Of a stretch of 64,000 nt of DNA, positions 1 through 12,006 are shown piece by piece. The notes under the pieces are model-generated. The model had not been told where the DNA came from, did no database searches, and saw nothing but the letters and a program-made list of their open reading frames with translations. The DNA is from Dentipellis sp. KUC8613 (taxonomy: Eukaryota > Basidiomycota > Agaricomycetes > Russulales > Hericiaceae), in NCBI GenBank assembly GCA_002286715.1, contig NSJX01000002.1, positions 606,396-670,395 of the forward strand, in the 5' to 3' direction. A program made the position numbers and the translations under genes. Every line of letters begins with the position of its first letter. The stretch's first letter is position 1.

Positions 1-57
1 GGTCTGCAATTTTTCCTTAACGACCGTTCTTTCGCATTCTTTGCACGAGTCGCAGCC

Positions 58-2991
58 ATGTCCCCTGCTATTTTCGCCAAGTATGCCCCGGGCCAGAGCT
101 CTGCTATTGCCGTGAGTGCTCCGCCTTATACGGCGCCAGTACAACTGGACTTCATTGATTGACACCTTCGTTTAGGTCGTCGTGACCTGCGCCATTCTGG
201 CCACGCTGGCGCTCTCCTTCGTCCTGATTCGCCTGGTCTGGGTCGCCAGTGCCGCGCTTCACGGACGCTCGGAGAGCATTCGGCACTCCCGCATGGGATA
301 CTTCTTCAGGACCCAGCTCGGTGTCTTCGTAGGTTGCTTGCTCGCGTGCAACCTGCTCACCAGCATCAGCGGCCTGATCAGCATCAACTGGATTGCGGTC
401 GGAGGTGTCAAGGAGGGTTAGTGCCAAGAACGCATTATGCTTCCGTCCTTCGACTAACACCATATTTGTCACAGGATTCAACTGCACGTCTCAAGGTGCG
501 TGATAATAATAGCAAGCTATTGTTTGTGATATTCTGACGGGCGTATCTGCAGCTGTTCTGAGCGAGATGGGCAACTTTGGATCCGCATATTTTATGGTCG
601 TTCTGGGCGTCCATGCGTTCAACTCGCTGGTCCTGAGGAACCGTCATGCCAACTGGATCAACACCGTTCTGGTTGCTGGCGGCTGGGTGGCCACCATCGT
701 AATTGGTGCGTTCCTGCGCGCACTTGAAACCGCATCTCACACTGACGCGTCGGATTTGCTTCCCGAAAGGTGTGGCTCCCGCCTTCGTCTCCGGCAAGGC
801 GGGCCCCCTCTATGGTGCTACTTCCTTCAACTGCGGGTTCACGCAGCGCTACCCTGTCCAGCACCTGCTCCTGCACTTCCTTCCCGTAAGTTGTATATGC
901 GTCTCTGCAGACTTGTTTCTCAACGAGGCTTGAAGACTTTCCTGGCTTCCGTTCTTTCGACGGTCGTCTATTCGCTCGTTTTCTTGATCCTTCGCGGCAC
1001 TCTGATCATCAATGGTGGTCTGAGGCTCAACCTGAACCCCGAGAGCCGGTGGATCGGCAACTCCGGTAGCTTCGTCGAGTACCAGAGGTTTGTCAACTCG
1101 ATTGGTCGCAGCATGCTGTGGTAAGTTCAACAAATACAGGAAATCGGAATAGTACTGATTTCTGATTTGTGCAGGTTCCCTGCTGGTTAGTCACTGGCAT
1201 CTTGTTTCATTTCAATGTGTTTCTGACCTAAACATCATGCAGCGTTCATCATCCTCCTTCTGCCGTCCACCATCGTGCAGCTCATGGACATCTCCAACTT
1301 CGAGGTTTCTTTCACATCTATCAGCTTCGCTCTCACTCTCGAGATCCTCTTCGGTGCGTCTTACTTGGCGGGGGTTCTATTTTAGGCTGACGCAGTTTGC
1401 AGGCTTGGTCAATGTTGTGATTCTCATCAACGTCCTGCGGGTTCTGGGCCCTGCCATCGATAGCTCCCGTACTTCTTCTACCAAGTCCGACATCGAGAGC
1501 TTCGGCCAAATCGACGGCAAGTTCTCTACTATGGGCTCCGTGAAGCCTCTGTACCTTGGTTCCAGCCGTTCCGAGTACCTCTTCGAGAAGGCTTCCTTTG
1601 TTTCTACCGAGGCATACGCTCCCCCTGCGAGGCTCCAGAGCGCGGTTGCTTTCCCCAAGCAGGCCAAGACCGCCCCGACCCCGGTTCTCTCGCACAAGCG
1701 GTCGACGTCGAGCGTCAGCTCGACCAACTCCACCTCCCGCTTGATCACGCCCCCGAAGTACACCCACTCGCCCGCGAACAGCGTCTCGAGCTCCGGCTCC
1801 GCTGCGTCCCTCCAGCGCTCCATCGTTGCCTACCCCCAGATCGAGGAGCAGCTTCTCCCTTCGCCCCCTCAGGCCCTGCAGAAGATCGTGGAGAAGAAGC
1901 CGACTCGTTTTGATCCCAACGAGGTCCCCGAGCGCAGGCCGTCCATCGAGGCGACGCCCACACCCTTGCCCGCTGCTCCCCGCCGCAACCGCTCCCCCGT
2001 GTCCCGCGATCTGAGCGACATCTCTCTCGCCCGTGGCGTCCCCGCTCAGAAGGACGCCCCTGCCGTCGAGAGGAAGAACACCACCGGCAGCTCCGTCATC
2101 AACCTGTACCTCTCTCGATCCCGATCCTCCACAGAAGACATGCCGCCCCTGCCCGTTGACGTCACCGACGACGCCCTGGATGCTCCCCTCGTACCTATTC
2201 CCGAGAAGCCCAAGGCAAGCCTGAAGCCGAGCAAATACCGCCGACCCCAGCCCCCGCCGTACCTGCCCGACATCGTCCCAGTAGCGACCTCCCCTCGTGA
2301 GCTCGCAGGGCCCCAGACGGCACGCTCCGAGAGCTATTACACGTCGACGGACGACGAGTCCGACATCGCCGTCTCGCCCCCGCCCGCCCCCGGATCTGCG
2401 CGCACGATCAGCTCGTCGCTGCGCGCGCAGGTCCGCGAGCGCACGATGACGATGGCGTCCTCGGCCGGCGGCTTCCAAATCGCAGCCATGGCCGCTAGCG
2501 CGCCGCCCGTCCCGCCGCAGCCTGCGCCCGCGCCGCTCAACCTGCGGCGTCTGCCCAACCCCCCTGCGTCCGCGAACTCGATCAGCACGTCCGCGAGCAC
2601 GCTGACGTCCGCGAGCGCAGCCAGCCGCAGCTCCGCGCTGCTGTCCACGGGGCGGGTCGCGCGGCCGCTGCCTGCGCCCGTCAGCGCCACGGGCCAGCAG
2701 TCGTTCGCCCAGGCGCGCATGTCGCAGTCGCTCGCGCAGGCCCAGGCGCGCATGTCCGTGTCCGTGTCGCCGCTGCACATCCGCAAGGGCAGCTCGAGCT
2801 CGGTGAACGTGGGCATCCGCCGCGTTGGATCGCTGATGAGGGCCGAGTCTCCCGTCGATGTGCGCCGCTCGCAGTCTGCGCGGGACCACTCCGCGCCTGC
2901 GACTGGCCTTGGCGCGCGCGCGCCTGCCCCGAGCCACTCGCGTTTGAGGTCGAGCGCCGCGTCCGGTGACAAGCCGTATGGGTATCTGTGA
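58..2991 (+). CDS. Seven-transmembrane GPCR-like receptor with long Ser/Pro-rich tail
   Basis: Probable cell-surface G-protein-coupled receptor of the fungal Git3/cAMP-receptor-like type. The start ATG at 58 opens an 18-codon exon; the next exon begins at 176 with a hydrophobic helix. About eight short introns follow, with donors near 112, 418, 706, 889, 1122 and 1353. Hydrophobic segments alternate with loops over the first ~295 residues. The second extracellular-type loop carries cysteines (GFNCTSQ; SFNCGFTQRYP), and the last helix is followed by VLRVLGPAIDSS. The remaining ~525 residues form a low-complexity cytoplasmic tail rich in Ser, Pro and Ala, with many possible phosphorylation sites, ending at 2991. 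Total is roughly 820 aa. Coupling to a G protein is inferred from topology only; no ligand can be named. Exon joins in the membrane part agree in phase, but tiny exons near 480-500 and 1175-1185 are less sure. Confidence 0.75.
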
Positions 2992-3921
2992 TAGGTTTCG
3001 TATAAGGTTCTGAGACGCGTTCGTGTCCTGTCACCCTTGCTTCGTTGATCTGGATTGCCTTGCGTTCTGTTGTTTTGCTGTATCCCTGCACATCATCCCG
3101 TACTTTGCACTCTGACACCCCCCGCTGTATCACTTGGCCACCCCCGCATCGCATGCTGTCCGTCCGTGCTTTCGCCCCTTTTAAAGTATATTATTACACC
3201 CACCATGCTCGGTGCTGGCTATTTATTACATTCGATGCTATCGCGCTGCTACCCACTGACTTGTCGTCAATGTCCCTCGTTTATTTTCTTCTTGGCAATA
3301 CCATTGGTTGCGCTCTTTGAGATCTGAGGATGGAGATGCGCAGGCACAATCCACATACAGCAGTATGTGGGCGCAAGTCGGCAACCAGACATGTTACCAC
3401 AGGTTTAGAGACACTGGCTGCAGCTGATGCAGCGCGATAATGACAGGAAAAGGGATACTCAGACAGCCAAATGGGCCATTCGAGTCCTGTTCGAGTCCTT
3501 CGAGTGTTTGGATATGGAAGCAGGCGGCCAGGTCGGCGGAAAGAAGATGCTGCCGAGATTGCGTGCCCATGCGCGTGGCTACGAAAAAGAGTTCGCGTTC
3601 GCGTGCGGCAGATGCGCAAAGGACGCCTTTCGCGGCGGGATTTCTGACAGAGCAGCAGAATGATGATGGACGTCTGACGAGGGCGAGGGGCGACAGTGCC
3701 GTGAGAGGATAGGTGGTACGCGTGACGGGGGAAGGGAGGGGGTTGGTGGCAGTGCAGAAATGGCGTTAGCGCCCATGGGCGGTATAACAGATACGGTGAA
3801 TGCCGAACTGGCTCTGCAGCATCACTCGCCAACCCACCCGGCCCCTTCCCACCTCTTTCCCTCCCCTCATCTCTGCCTCCGCCTCCCCGTCCTCCCCGGT
3901 TCCGCGTTTGCAGCATTCAGA
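2992..3921. other. Intergenic, receptor 3' end to RAS 5' end
   Basis: Holds the 3' untranslated region of the receptor gene and the promoter of the Ras gene. It is mixed in composition; a pyrimidine-rich stretch (3840-3900) precedes the Ras ATG. Open frames here have no protein-like character, and I see no RNA gene or repeat. Confidence 0.5.
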
Positions 3922-4924
3922 ATGTCTAGGGTCTGTCGCCTTCTCTTCTCCTGTCGCTACGCGTGCTGACCAGTCGCGAGCAGGCTCAGTTCTTGAGGGA
4001 ATACAAGCTGGTGGTCGTTGGTGGAGGTGGTCAGTATTGATGGCGATGCCACGCCCCGTCCCCGCACTCACGCGGCCCCCCACAGGTGTCGGAAAGTCTG
4101 CACTGACCATCCAGTTCATCCAAAGCCACTTCGTCGACGAGTACGACCCTACCATCGAGGGTACGTAACGACGCGATCGCTGACTTGTCCTGGCGCTAAT
4201 TCTGCCTCGCAGACTCGTACCGCAAGCAGTGTGTCATTGACGACGAGGTCGCCCTGCTCGACGTGCTCGACACGGCCGGCCAGGAGGAATACGGGTGCGT
4301 CAACTGCGCGGGTGCCATCTGTGGCCACCCGCCGTCGTTTTGATTACGTTTCGTCGCTTACGTTCGCGTCGTAGTGCCATGCGTGAACAGTACATGCGCA
4401 CTGGGGAGGGCTTCCTTCTGGTCTACTCGATCACGTCGCGAAACTCGTTTGAGGAAATTAGCACCTTCCATCAACAAATTCTCCGCGTCAAGGACAAGGA
4501 CTCCTTCCCGGTCATCGTCGTCGCGAACAAGTGCGATCTCGAATATGAGCGTCAGGTTGGCATGAATGGTACGCCCTTTGACTAGACATACAGAGAGAAT
4601 ATGTTCCAATATTTTTTTTTCTGCAGAGGGCCGTGACCTTGCTAAGCACTTCGGCTGCCGCTTCATCGAGACGTCGGCCAAGCAGCGTATCAACGTCGAC
4701 GAGGCGTTCTCCAACCTCGTTCGTGAGATCCGCAAATACAACAAGGTGCGTGTGATCGCCTGTGCTTTCCTGTGTTTCCCGCTAACCATATGTGGGCACA
4801 ATAGGAGCAGCAAACTGGACGTCCCGTGCAGCCTAACGGCCCCGGCGCACCTGGTGTCTACAACCACCCCGACGGGTTGGACTCGGGGTCCACTGGCTGC
4901 TGCTCGAGCTGCATCGTCGCGTAA
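3922..4924 (+). CDS. RAS1: Ras-family small GTPase
   Basis: Membrane-anchored GTPase switch, in fungi upstream of cAMP/PKA, MAPK and morphogenesis pathways. Seven exons join in phase to 214 aa. The first exon is only ATG TCT AGG (3922-3930), so the start is fixed by the splice into [13 protein letters not shown]. The P-loop GGGGVGKS is residues 16-23, the effector loop YDPTIEDSY is 38-46, DTAGQE is 63-68, NKCD is 122-125 and SAK is 152-154. Glutamine 67 corresponds to human Q61, and both P-loop glycines equivalent to 12 and 13 are present, so the protein should be a normal, hydrolysing GTPase. The C-terminus GCCSSCIVA gives a CAAX box (CIVA, predicted farnesylated) with two upstream cysteines for palmitoylation. 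The assignment to Ras rather than Rap or Rho is firm. Confidence 0.95.
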
Positions 4925-5792
4925 TGACCTCGAATCCCGTCCTCGTTCCGTCTCCCACCCATGCCTGGCCTCGCGCCATTCCTCCGCTTCATTCTACCAT
5001 ATCCCCGGGGGCTCCCCCGATTCCTGCGGCATCCTTTCTTTTGTGTCCTACTTGCGCTATTCGTTCCTTGTCGCCTTATCACTCATGCACGTTTTTGGAT
5101 CTTCCTGTTCTACTCTACCCGCTTCCTCTCATGACTGTTCTGCGTTCCTGTATATCCTGCTTGCCAGCACCGTTATCTTATTTCCCCGGCCGAACCGCGT
5201 TTAGGACCTTCGCTCGAATGTTGCGCGTAGGGTCTTGCTCTTTATGATCATTGCAAGTGCGTCTGCACCGTTTGTGATGGAGGTGCTGGAGAAGAAACAT
5301 GCATCAATCAGACTGATATGTATGCTACCTGCTTGAGCATGGAAGCAAGACACAATTGGCTGATCTCATTGTGTCTATGTCTCTTCCACACTCGTCGCGA
5401 TGCTGCACATCACCATCTCATCATAAAACAGCCGTACATGTTGAAATGCAATACATCGGTATGATACCATGGCTTTCTTTGAGGGGCCAATATCTCCGGG
5501 ATGTATGTGCGTTCGATTGTCTGGGCTCCTGGTCGTGTTTTGCTCGAGTAGACTCAATGCAGCTCGATTGTTGCGTGAGCTGTGTCGAGCGGTGATACAG
5601 CTATTTGAACGCGCCTTCTTACACTATAAGAAATATGAGCAGTATGCAAATATCCTCCTCTCAGCCAGATCTCTCTACAACGGCCCGCCATCTGCCTCCG
5701 CCTGCGTCCCCCCCGGCGCCTCCTTCCGCGGACCCGAAACTGCAACATGCACACCAGTCAGTCAGCCAGTCGGCCAGTCAGTCAATATTCTC
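4925..5792. other. Intergenic between convergent RAS and CIA30
   Basis: Contains both 3' untranslated regions. At 5756-5785 there is a short imperfect CAGTCAGT/CAGCCAGT tandem directly beyond the CIA30 stop codon. No coding support. Confidence 0.45.
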
Positions 5793-6773
5793 TCAGCCGC
5801 GTTCAAATGCACACGTACTCGGCGGGACGGTGACGTCCTCATCATTCACCGCGCGAATCTCGTCTATGCCCAGCTCGTACGGGCCCTCGACGCCCGAGTT
5901 GCCGCCGAGGAGCGAGATGCCGACGGTCCGTATGCGCTCGCGCAGCATCGTCAGCTGGTCGGGCGCGATCTCGCCTGCGTTCGTCAGGACGAAGGCGTCG
6001 AAGGGGATCTAGTTTCCGCACTTCAGTCAGAACGCCATCTCCCGTTAGTTATAGGAGTAGAGGGCAGAGACGCACGAACACGTCCTCCCACCCGCCGTCG
6101 TTGCGGTTGAAGTACAGCCGGTGCTGCCAGAGGTCCGTCGAGATGGGCCCGTCGGTCTGGATGTTCACGAAGTACGAGTTGCGCGTCCGCGGGTGCCCGG
6201 CGGCGCGCAGGCGCAGCGCGAGGTAGCTGTGCTCCGACACGTCGTCCGTCAGCTCGCCGAAGAGCGTCGGCCGGTGCTAGAATAGAATCCCAACAACATG
6301 AAATTCAGCATTCGTATACTCCCACACGCAAGGATCCCGAGCACGAGTCAGAAACTGCACCTTATTCCGGAACCCCGCATACCCCCCGCGTATCCTGCCC
6401 TCGAGCCCGGGACGCACACCCAGGCGCATCTCGCCCCAGAACTTCGCCGTCGCGGGCTTGCCCACGGGCTCATTATGTGCGGGGTCGGTGTCGAGCTCGA
6501 GGTGCGCCGTCGACGTGCCGCCCATGTCCGCGTCGCAGCCGAGCGCGTACTCCGCGAGGTCCTGCGGCGTGTTGAAGCGGTAGAGCGTGATGGGCGCGCG
6601 CGAGGGCGTGTCCGCGCCCTCCATGCGCACGACTAAGGCGGGCGACCTGGTTAGCGTGCGGGTAATGTGAGAAATTGGGTACGAGCGGGGGGCGCACTTC
6701 TGGTGGTGCCATCGCGGAGCATCCGGCTGCTGCGCTCGAGGTAGGTTACCCAGCGGGATTTGAGGGTCGGCAT
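5793..6773 (-). CDS. CIA30: CIA30/NDUFAF1-type complex I assembly factor
   Basis: Mitochondrial chaperone for assembly of the membrane arm of NADH:ubiquinone oxidoreductase. Read from the minus strand it starts MPTLKSRWVTYLERSSRM, a basic N-terminus fitting mitochondrial import. The first intron runs from GTGCGC to CCTTAG, giving the join TTR-IVRMEGAD. The CIA30 fold follows: YRFNTPQDL, GCDADMGGTSTAHLEL, AKFWGEMRLGVRP, RIRGGYAGFRNK, then after an intron HRPTLFGELTDDVSEHSYLA, RNSYFVNIQTDGPISTDLWQ and WEDVFIPFDAFVLTNAGEI. Four exons give about 265 aa, the size of fungal family members. The short C-terminal end after VTVPPSTCAFERG is unremarkable. It is the convergent neighbour of Ras. Confidence 0.9.
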
Positions 6774-7230
6774 GTTCGTTGGTAGTGGGAGGATGGGAGA
6801 CGAGGTCGCGGTGCGGAGGTGACGACACGGACTCCGAAGGCGGGTGCTACTTATCTGATAAGATCCCTTGAGTCGTTACGACTAACTGCGGTAATCGCCA
6901 ACGCTAACGACACAAAGCTCAATTGCAAGTCGGTCTGCACTTATGTCCTTCAAACGATATCCTTGCACGGGCAGCCAGATCAAACGCTACACCTAAATCA
7001 AAACAAATGCAATTATCTGCAACGCTATATACCGTAAATGCAACTGGATAGCCAGAGTCCATGAATGAATGATAGCAAGACCTAGCAAAGCGACTACCGT
7101 TACTAAACATCGCGAAAGCGTCCGATATCGGCTATAAGCCAGCTCTACATAGGCAGCACCCAGCGTACACGCAGCAGATCCCCTGCCCCGCCCTCAGGCC
7201 TCACAGACACCTCACCCATCGACCCTTCAA
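6774..7230. other. Intergenic, CIA30 promoter and protease 3' end
   Basis: The CIA30 promoter lies on the left and the 3' end of the first aspartic protease on the right. Part of it (6880-7110) is more AT-rich than its surroundings. No gene or repeat recognised. Confidence 0.4.
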
Positions 7231-9213
7231 TCAGTCGCTGTACTTGCCAGGGTACACCTCGTCCTCCGCGCGCGGGATCTCCTCCCGGAACTGCACGGGC
7301 GTGTAGCTCGGGTTGACGGTGCGCGTCGCGCCCGTCGTGCGCCCGCGGCGGATGCAGACGGCGAGCCCGATGAAGCAGAGGATGATGCCGATGACGACGT
7401 TGCCCGCGAGCAGGCCGACGACGACCGGGCCCCAGTGGTCGATGCGGTCGAGCAGCGTCGACCAGTCCGAGTCGTCCGAGTCGGAGGTGACGGCGCCGAC
7501 GATGGAGTCCGTGTCCTTGTCGTCCTTGCTGGACGAGGAGGACGAGGACGAGGTGGAGTTGCCGCCGAATTGCTTGCGCGAGTCCGCGAGCGACTGCTCG
7601 GGCGGGAGCTGCGAGAGCGCGTTCTGGCGGCTGCGGTTGAAGTCCCCGAGGGCGTCCTTGGCGTTGGTCAAGGGCAGGATGTTGATGTACGGGTCCTCGA
7701 TGACGTCGCCGGCGGAGGTCACGTTTCCGTAGTCGAATCTGCCGATAATGTTAGTCTGCGTAGCAGAGGAGAAGGGGGAGAGGAGGCGTACAGAGTGTAG
7801 ACGTTACGGAGGAAGCCGTCGCCGAGGAGCATGTCAAAGTCGGAGAAACCGGTGCCCAGGTTGTTGGGTTGGTACGCGCCGCCGCAAACGACGGGGTCTG
7901 AGTCCGACTCGCGATCGGCGATTGTGTTGAGATCGAGGGGGTGGATGATAACTTCTTGGTTGCTAGTGATGTGGTGTGAGAACGGCCTGCGGTGGCGAGA
8001 CAGTCACAGAAGGACTCACCCAAATGTGAAGCGGACATCAGCCGTGTAGTTGCAAGGGATGATCCACGAGTTCAATTCGGTGGAAAGGAAGGCTCCCGGA
8101 GCGCTGCTGTAGAGAGCCTCCGCAAGCCATGCGGGCACGATGGCATCCTGGGCACCCGAGTCGGTGACGACGAGCGCCTTGCCCTTCGGGACACCCTTGA
8201 CTTGACTCTTCAGCGAGACTGACTTGCCGTTGATCGTGATCTTGTCCAGAAGGACCGACCACCGCAGAGTCGAGTCCTGCCCGGGAATAGAGAACACAGG
8301 GATCTTGGGACTCTTGCTGATGTTCTCGTAGCCAGCGAGGTATTCTCCGATTGTCAGCGCACCCTCGGAGCTTGCCTCCAGATCGTCCGAGCGGCCAAGG
8401 AAAATTGAAATGAAATTCGACACTTCGGGGTGTTGGCTGAAGATGTTGGCGATGGGGTTGAGGCCGCGATCGGTGTTGTTCTCGAGCAGGCTGAAAGCGG
8501 TCGTGATGATTGTCCCATTGACATCCCCGAAGCCGAGACCCAGAATTCCCCTGGCACCGCGAGGGAACAGAGTATCAGGGAAGACCGTGGTCTACGAAGT
8601 AGAAATAGTCAGGGTCAGCAGATTGGTGGGGACGACAGTATATGAATGTGACTACCGAAGTGGCGTTGACGAAGGCTGCACAAATAGGAATTAGATATCG
8701 AGCAGATACAAAGACATGGCCTCAGGAACACACCTTGATTCTCTACCGAATACGAGCCCCATGAGAAAGAGCTAGTCAAAATAGGACCCGAAGCGGTTCC
8801 GCTGCCATACTGCTCCGTAACATTGTTGGCTTTTGCAGGACCATTTTGGAAGTCCTTCAATGGCGACAGCGGGGCAACCCACAGATCAGTAGAACCCGTG
8901 TCGATCTGGACCTGATTTTCTAGAGCGCGCAATCTCAAGTCAATACACCTTCCCTCAATGATACCTCACGAGACTACTCACCGACGCCCGCAATCGTGAT
9001 GTTTGTCATGTACTGTGAAATGCCAGTCAGACTGCTGGACTCGATGACAGGAGTCTAGGGACATACCAATACATTGCCGCCGTTGTTCAGCCTGACGGTC
9101 TTCACACCATCGGACGACGGGATACCACGCCTCTCCACAGGTAGCCTGCTCGCCAAGGAGGGCAGGGCGGTCAGCGACGCAAGCGACAGGAACGTAAACG
9201 CGGGGCCCCTCAT
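7231..9213 (-). CDS. Aspartic protease (family A1) with C-terminal membrane anchor
   Basis: Secreted or surface pepsin-like endopeptidase. The ATG at 9213 starts a signal peptide (MRGPAFTFLSLASLTALP) followed by a possible propeptide cut region (SRLPVERRG). After two introns the first catalytic motif reads VQIDTGSTDLWV. The second is VVTDSGAQDAIVPAWL, with Ala where most A1 enzymes have Thr or Ser. Glycosylation sequons (NVT, NIT, NGT, NNT) are common. After the catalytic domain comes a Ser-run linker with acidic residues, then one transmembrane helix (GPVVVGLLAGNVVIGIILCF) and a short basic cytoplasmic tail ending VYPGKYSD. It thus resembles anchored yapsin-like proteases. Eight or so exons; total near 530 aa. 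A paralogue with the same layout lies at 22,450-24,488. Confidence 0.88.
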
Positions 9214-12006
9214 AACAACGACGCAGAGAGAGAAAGAAAAAAGGAAAACAGAAAACAGGGAATGGTGTTGCTTCCGAGACCTCCTCCCGGCCTTTTGAGG
9301 GGCGGCGAGATTTGAAATCCATACTAAGGTGTGATGGCCATGCCGTCTGTACACCGCACCGACAAGCGTGCTGTGTGCTGTGCCAGTCCGCGAGCATGGC
9401 GACCTATATTGTGACAGATCGCTCAGCAGAGCAGGCGCACCGTGCGGGGCCGGTGCTGGCCGGATAATCCAAGCGCTAGACCAGACTGCCAGGGCGAATC
9501 AGACTAGCTGCTGCCGCGAGGCGGATCAGCATCCGCCACCGCGTACCACAATTTCGTCCTCTCCCGTCGGGAATCCGGGCCCCTGGAGATGCGCATGGCG
9601 GAAATTTGTGGTCGCTAGCATGCCGAAAAAGGCGATGGACGGCGGGTGTGAGTAAGTGGAAGAAGACATCCAGCGCTGATGTGCCGATGGCGTTCGGTTG
9701 CTCTGGCAGGCAACTGGATTGTGAGAACGTCGAGTCCTGGAACCGCGTTGTGCTACTCCACAAATTAGTCGAATATCGGCCGTTGGGAGCAGGGTCGAGT
9801 GGCCCCCGCAGGTCAGGGTCGCGAGCCCACACACCGTAAATTACAACAAACAAAGTCGGGGGCACCGCTCTGTCGTAGCTATTGCTCGCGAGCGTTCGCG
9901 CAATGAATTGGGCGCCCCTGAATCGCGCTTAGCAGCAGCATCACAGCACCGTGTAAACTGTCCGGAAGGCGGTGCAGAGCGATATGCTGTCCCGCGTGTC
10001 CTGGGAACAGTCGCTTTGCAGAGTTGTTGATATGATCGTTGATGTATTCGTACCTTAGACCAGGACACAGCTTTTATCGTGAAGAATGAAAACACAATTA
10101 AATTTGACATGCTACTTTGTGCGTCCTTCTCTGACGTAGTTCACAACATTGCCAGTACTAGCTCGGGCTTGTTATCGGCGTACTGAAGAATGATTTTAAT
10201 GGAAGGAATGCGGCCGTTGGTTTTACGTGCTCGGCGCTCGGCGACGACAGTCAAGCCTGTAGTCGAGTGTAGTACTTAATCACCGAATGCTTTCCGAATA
10301 ATCTTTGATCGAGAAACACGAGGCCCTCGGAGCTGAGCGCTGAGATCTGAGAAAGCACGCCATAGAAGATAGGAGGGAACATACCCATCGATAGCCCCCG
10401 GACAATGGAAACCAGCGCACCGCCGGCTGCAGTAGACAGAGGGGCCACCGACCTCTGGACCTAGATACAATGGGGAATGGGGCCGGTTGTGCTGGAGGAT
10501 GGGCCGGCAGGGTCGACTCTGGCGGTTCGGGGTTCGGTATGGGGTGATGTGTGATCAGGAGGATCGTGATAATGCCGCCGGCGCCATTGACAGAAGATCT
10601 AGACAGACGCTGAAGGATGTGGCAAATCGGTCGGTTCTGGCAACAAATGAACGAAAACATACCGCATTTTCCATTGACACTGTCAGTAGAGCCGAATCAT
10701 CCAGAGGCGGCATCTCGAGCCGCAATATTTACTGCTCGTGAAGCGCCTACAGCGCTTAAAAGCGAACACCAGACTCGGCGCTGTCGAAGACGAATGGCCA
10801 CTCCAAATCACACCGCCCGCAGATGGCAACAAATGCATACAAGTATCACAGAAGACTTACCTCCTACCTTTAGGACCTTCCAAAGCACCGTACGCCCCAA
10901 AGTCTAACCCTCAGGGCCGACAGCAATGATGCGTCTACCGTGCTCCGATTAGCAGCCTGCACCTCGGGGACGGCGGGGTTGTGTTGGCAACAAGAGCGTC
11001 CAAATCTCCAGAATTCGAAGCTCATACTGCGTCGCGGTTTCAGCTGAGCACGCGAGGGATGACCATGCCCTGGAGATATTAGAGATGCCCACTGTTGCCT
11101 GTCGCATCAGCACTCTGAATCCAGGCGATGACGGAACATTGCACGCAGAACGATCCGAGGGAACGCCAGAGCCGCGGTGGGCCACCAATGGACGGAACAC
11201 GATCCGTCGGCGCATGGCCTCTCCGACCCGGACGTGATGCCGCTCATTACCGCAGGCCCACAGCTGTAGGCATTGAATAACGTTACTAGTAGGATATTGA
11301 CAGTGGGCGTCGGCGTCCTGGAAATTTACAGCCTCGTGTGAGAGCGGAACGAAAGACGATGGGCACTTACCATGGCCCTACACGATCATCTGTACAGCGT
11401 CAGCAAGTCGCCAGGAAGGCACTGGGGCGGGTCCAGAGACGGTGATCGGCAGGTCGGTGTAGTGACGAATTGATTTGATCCACGATTTCCGAATCTGCAC
11501 GGGGATTGTAGGATGCTGCCCTGATAAGTATGGACCCGCTCAGAAGACGCTATTCGCCTTGCTTTGTGACAAGAATCGAACAACGAGCATTAATGTGCTA
11601 GAGAATAGAGGTAGCTTTTGCGCGACGATGCACTCGATTTCCTCGAGCTGGCCCGAGAGGTCGCCGGAGACTCACTAAGCGCCGGCATCCAGTATAGATG
11701 CCGCTAGCGTGCCGAGTCCCAAGCCAGGTTCCCGGGCCACAGGAATCCGGCAGTTTGCGTTGCGACCCTGCAGGCTCGCGCTGGTGGCAGCAGGACGTAC
11801 CGACCGCAACCTCAAGGCCTCTTATTCACGCACCAGAGCTGTTGCCGCACACATACCACTGCTTGAGATACCGTCGACAACAACCGCACACAGGCGAGAG
11901 CTACGCAGCTTTTAGGCGACATTCACCGTCGGCGTTAACGTACAACAAATCGAGACCACACACCCAGCCGGGTCCAATAGACACTGCAAACAATCCCACC
12001 ACACCC
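9214..12006. other. 2.8-kb gene-poor stretch
   Basis: No gene could be supported on either strand. The longest frames (minus strand 10,250-10,660 and 10,949-11,215; plus strand 11,698-12,000) lack family motifs, and their codon use does not match neighbouring genes. One minus-strand stretch near 10,260-10,450 reads as a short hydrophobic peptide (AAGGALVSIVRGLSMGMFPP), which could be a relic of a membrane protein. The protease promoter occupies the left end. No terminal repeats, tRNA or satellite found. Confidence 0.4.

Noticed and set aside
1333..2937. 534-codon antisense frame across the receptor tail
   Set aside because: Arg/Gly-biased translation produced by GC-rich codon positions opposite a real low-complexity exon; no motif.
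5756..5785. CAGTCAGTCAGC tandem as a CRISPR-like or satellite array
   Set aside because: Only about 30 bp, degenerate, no spacers.
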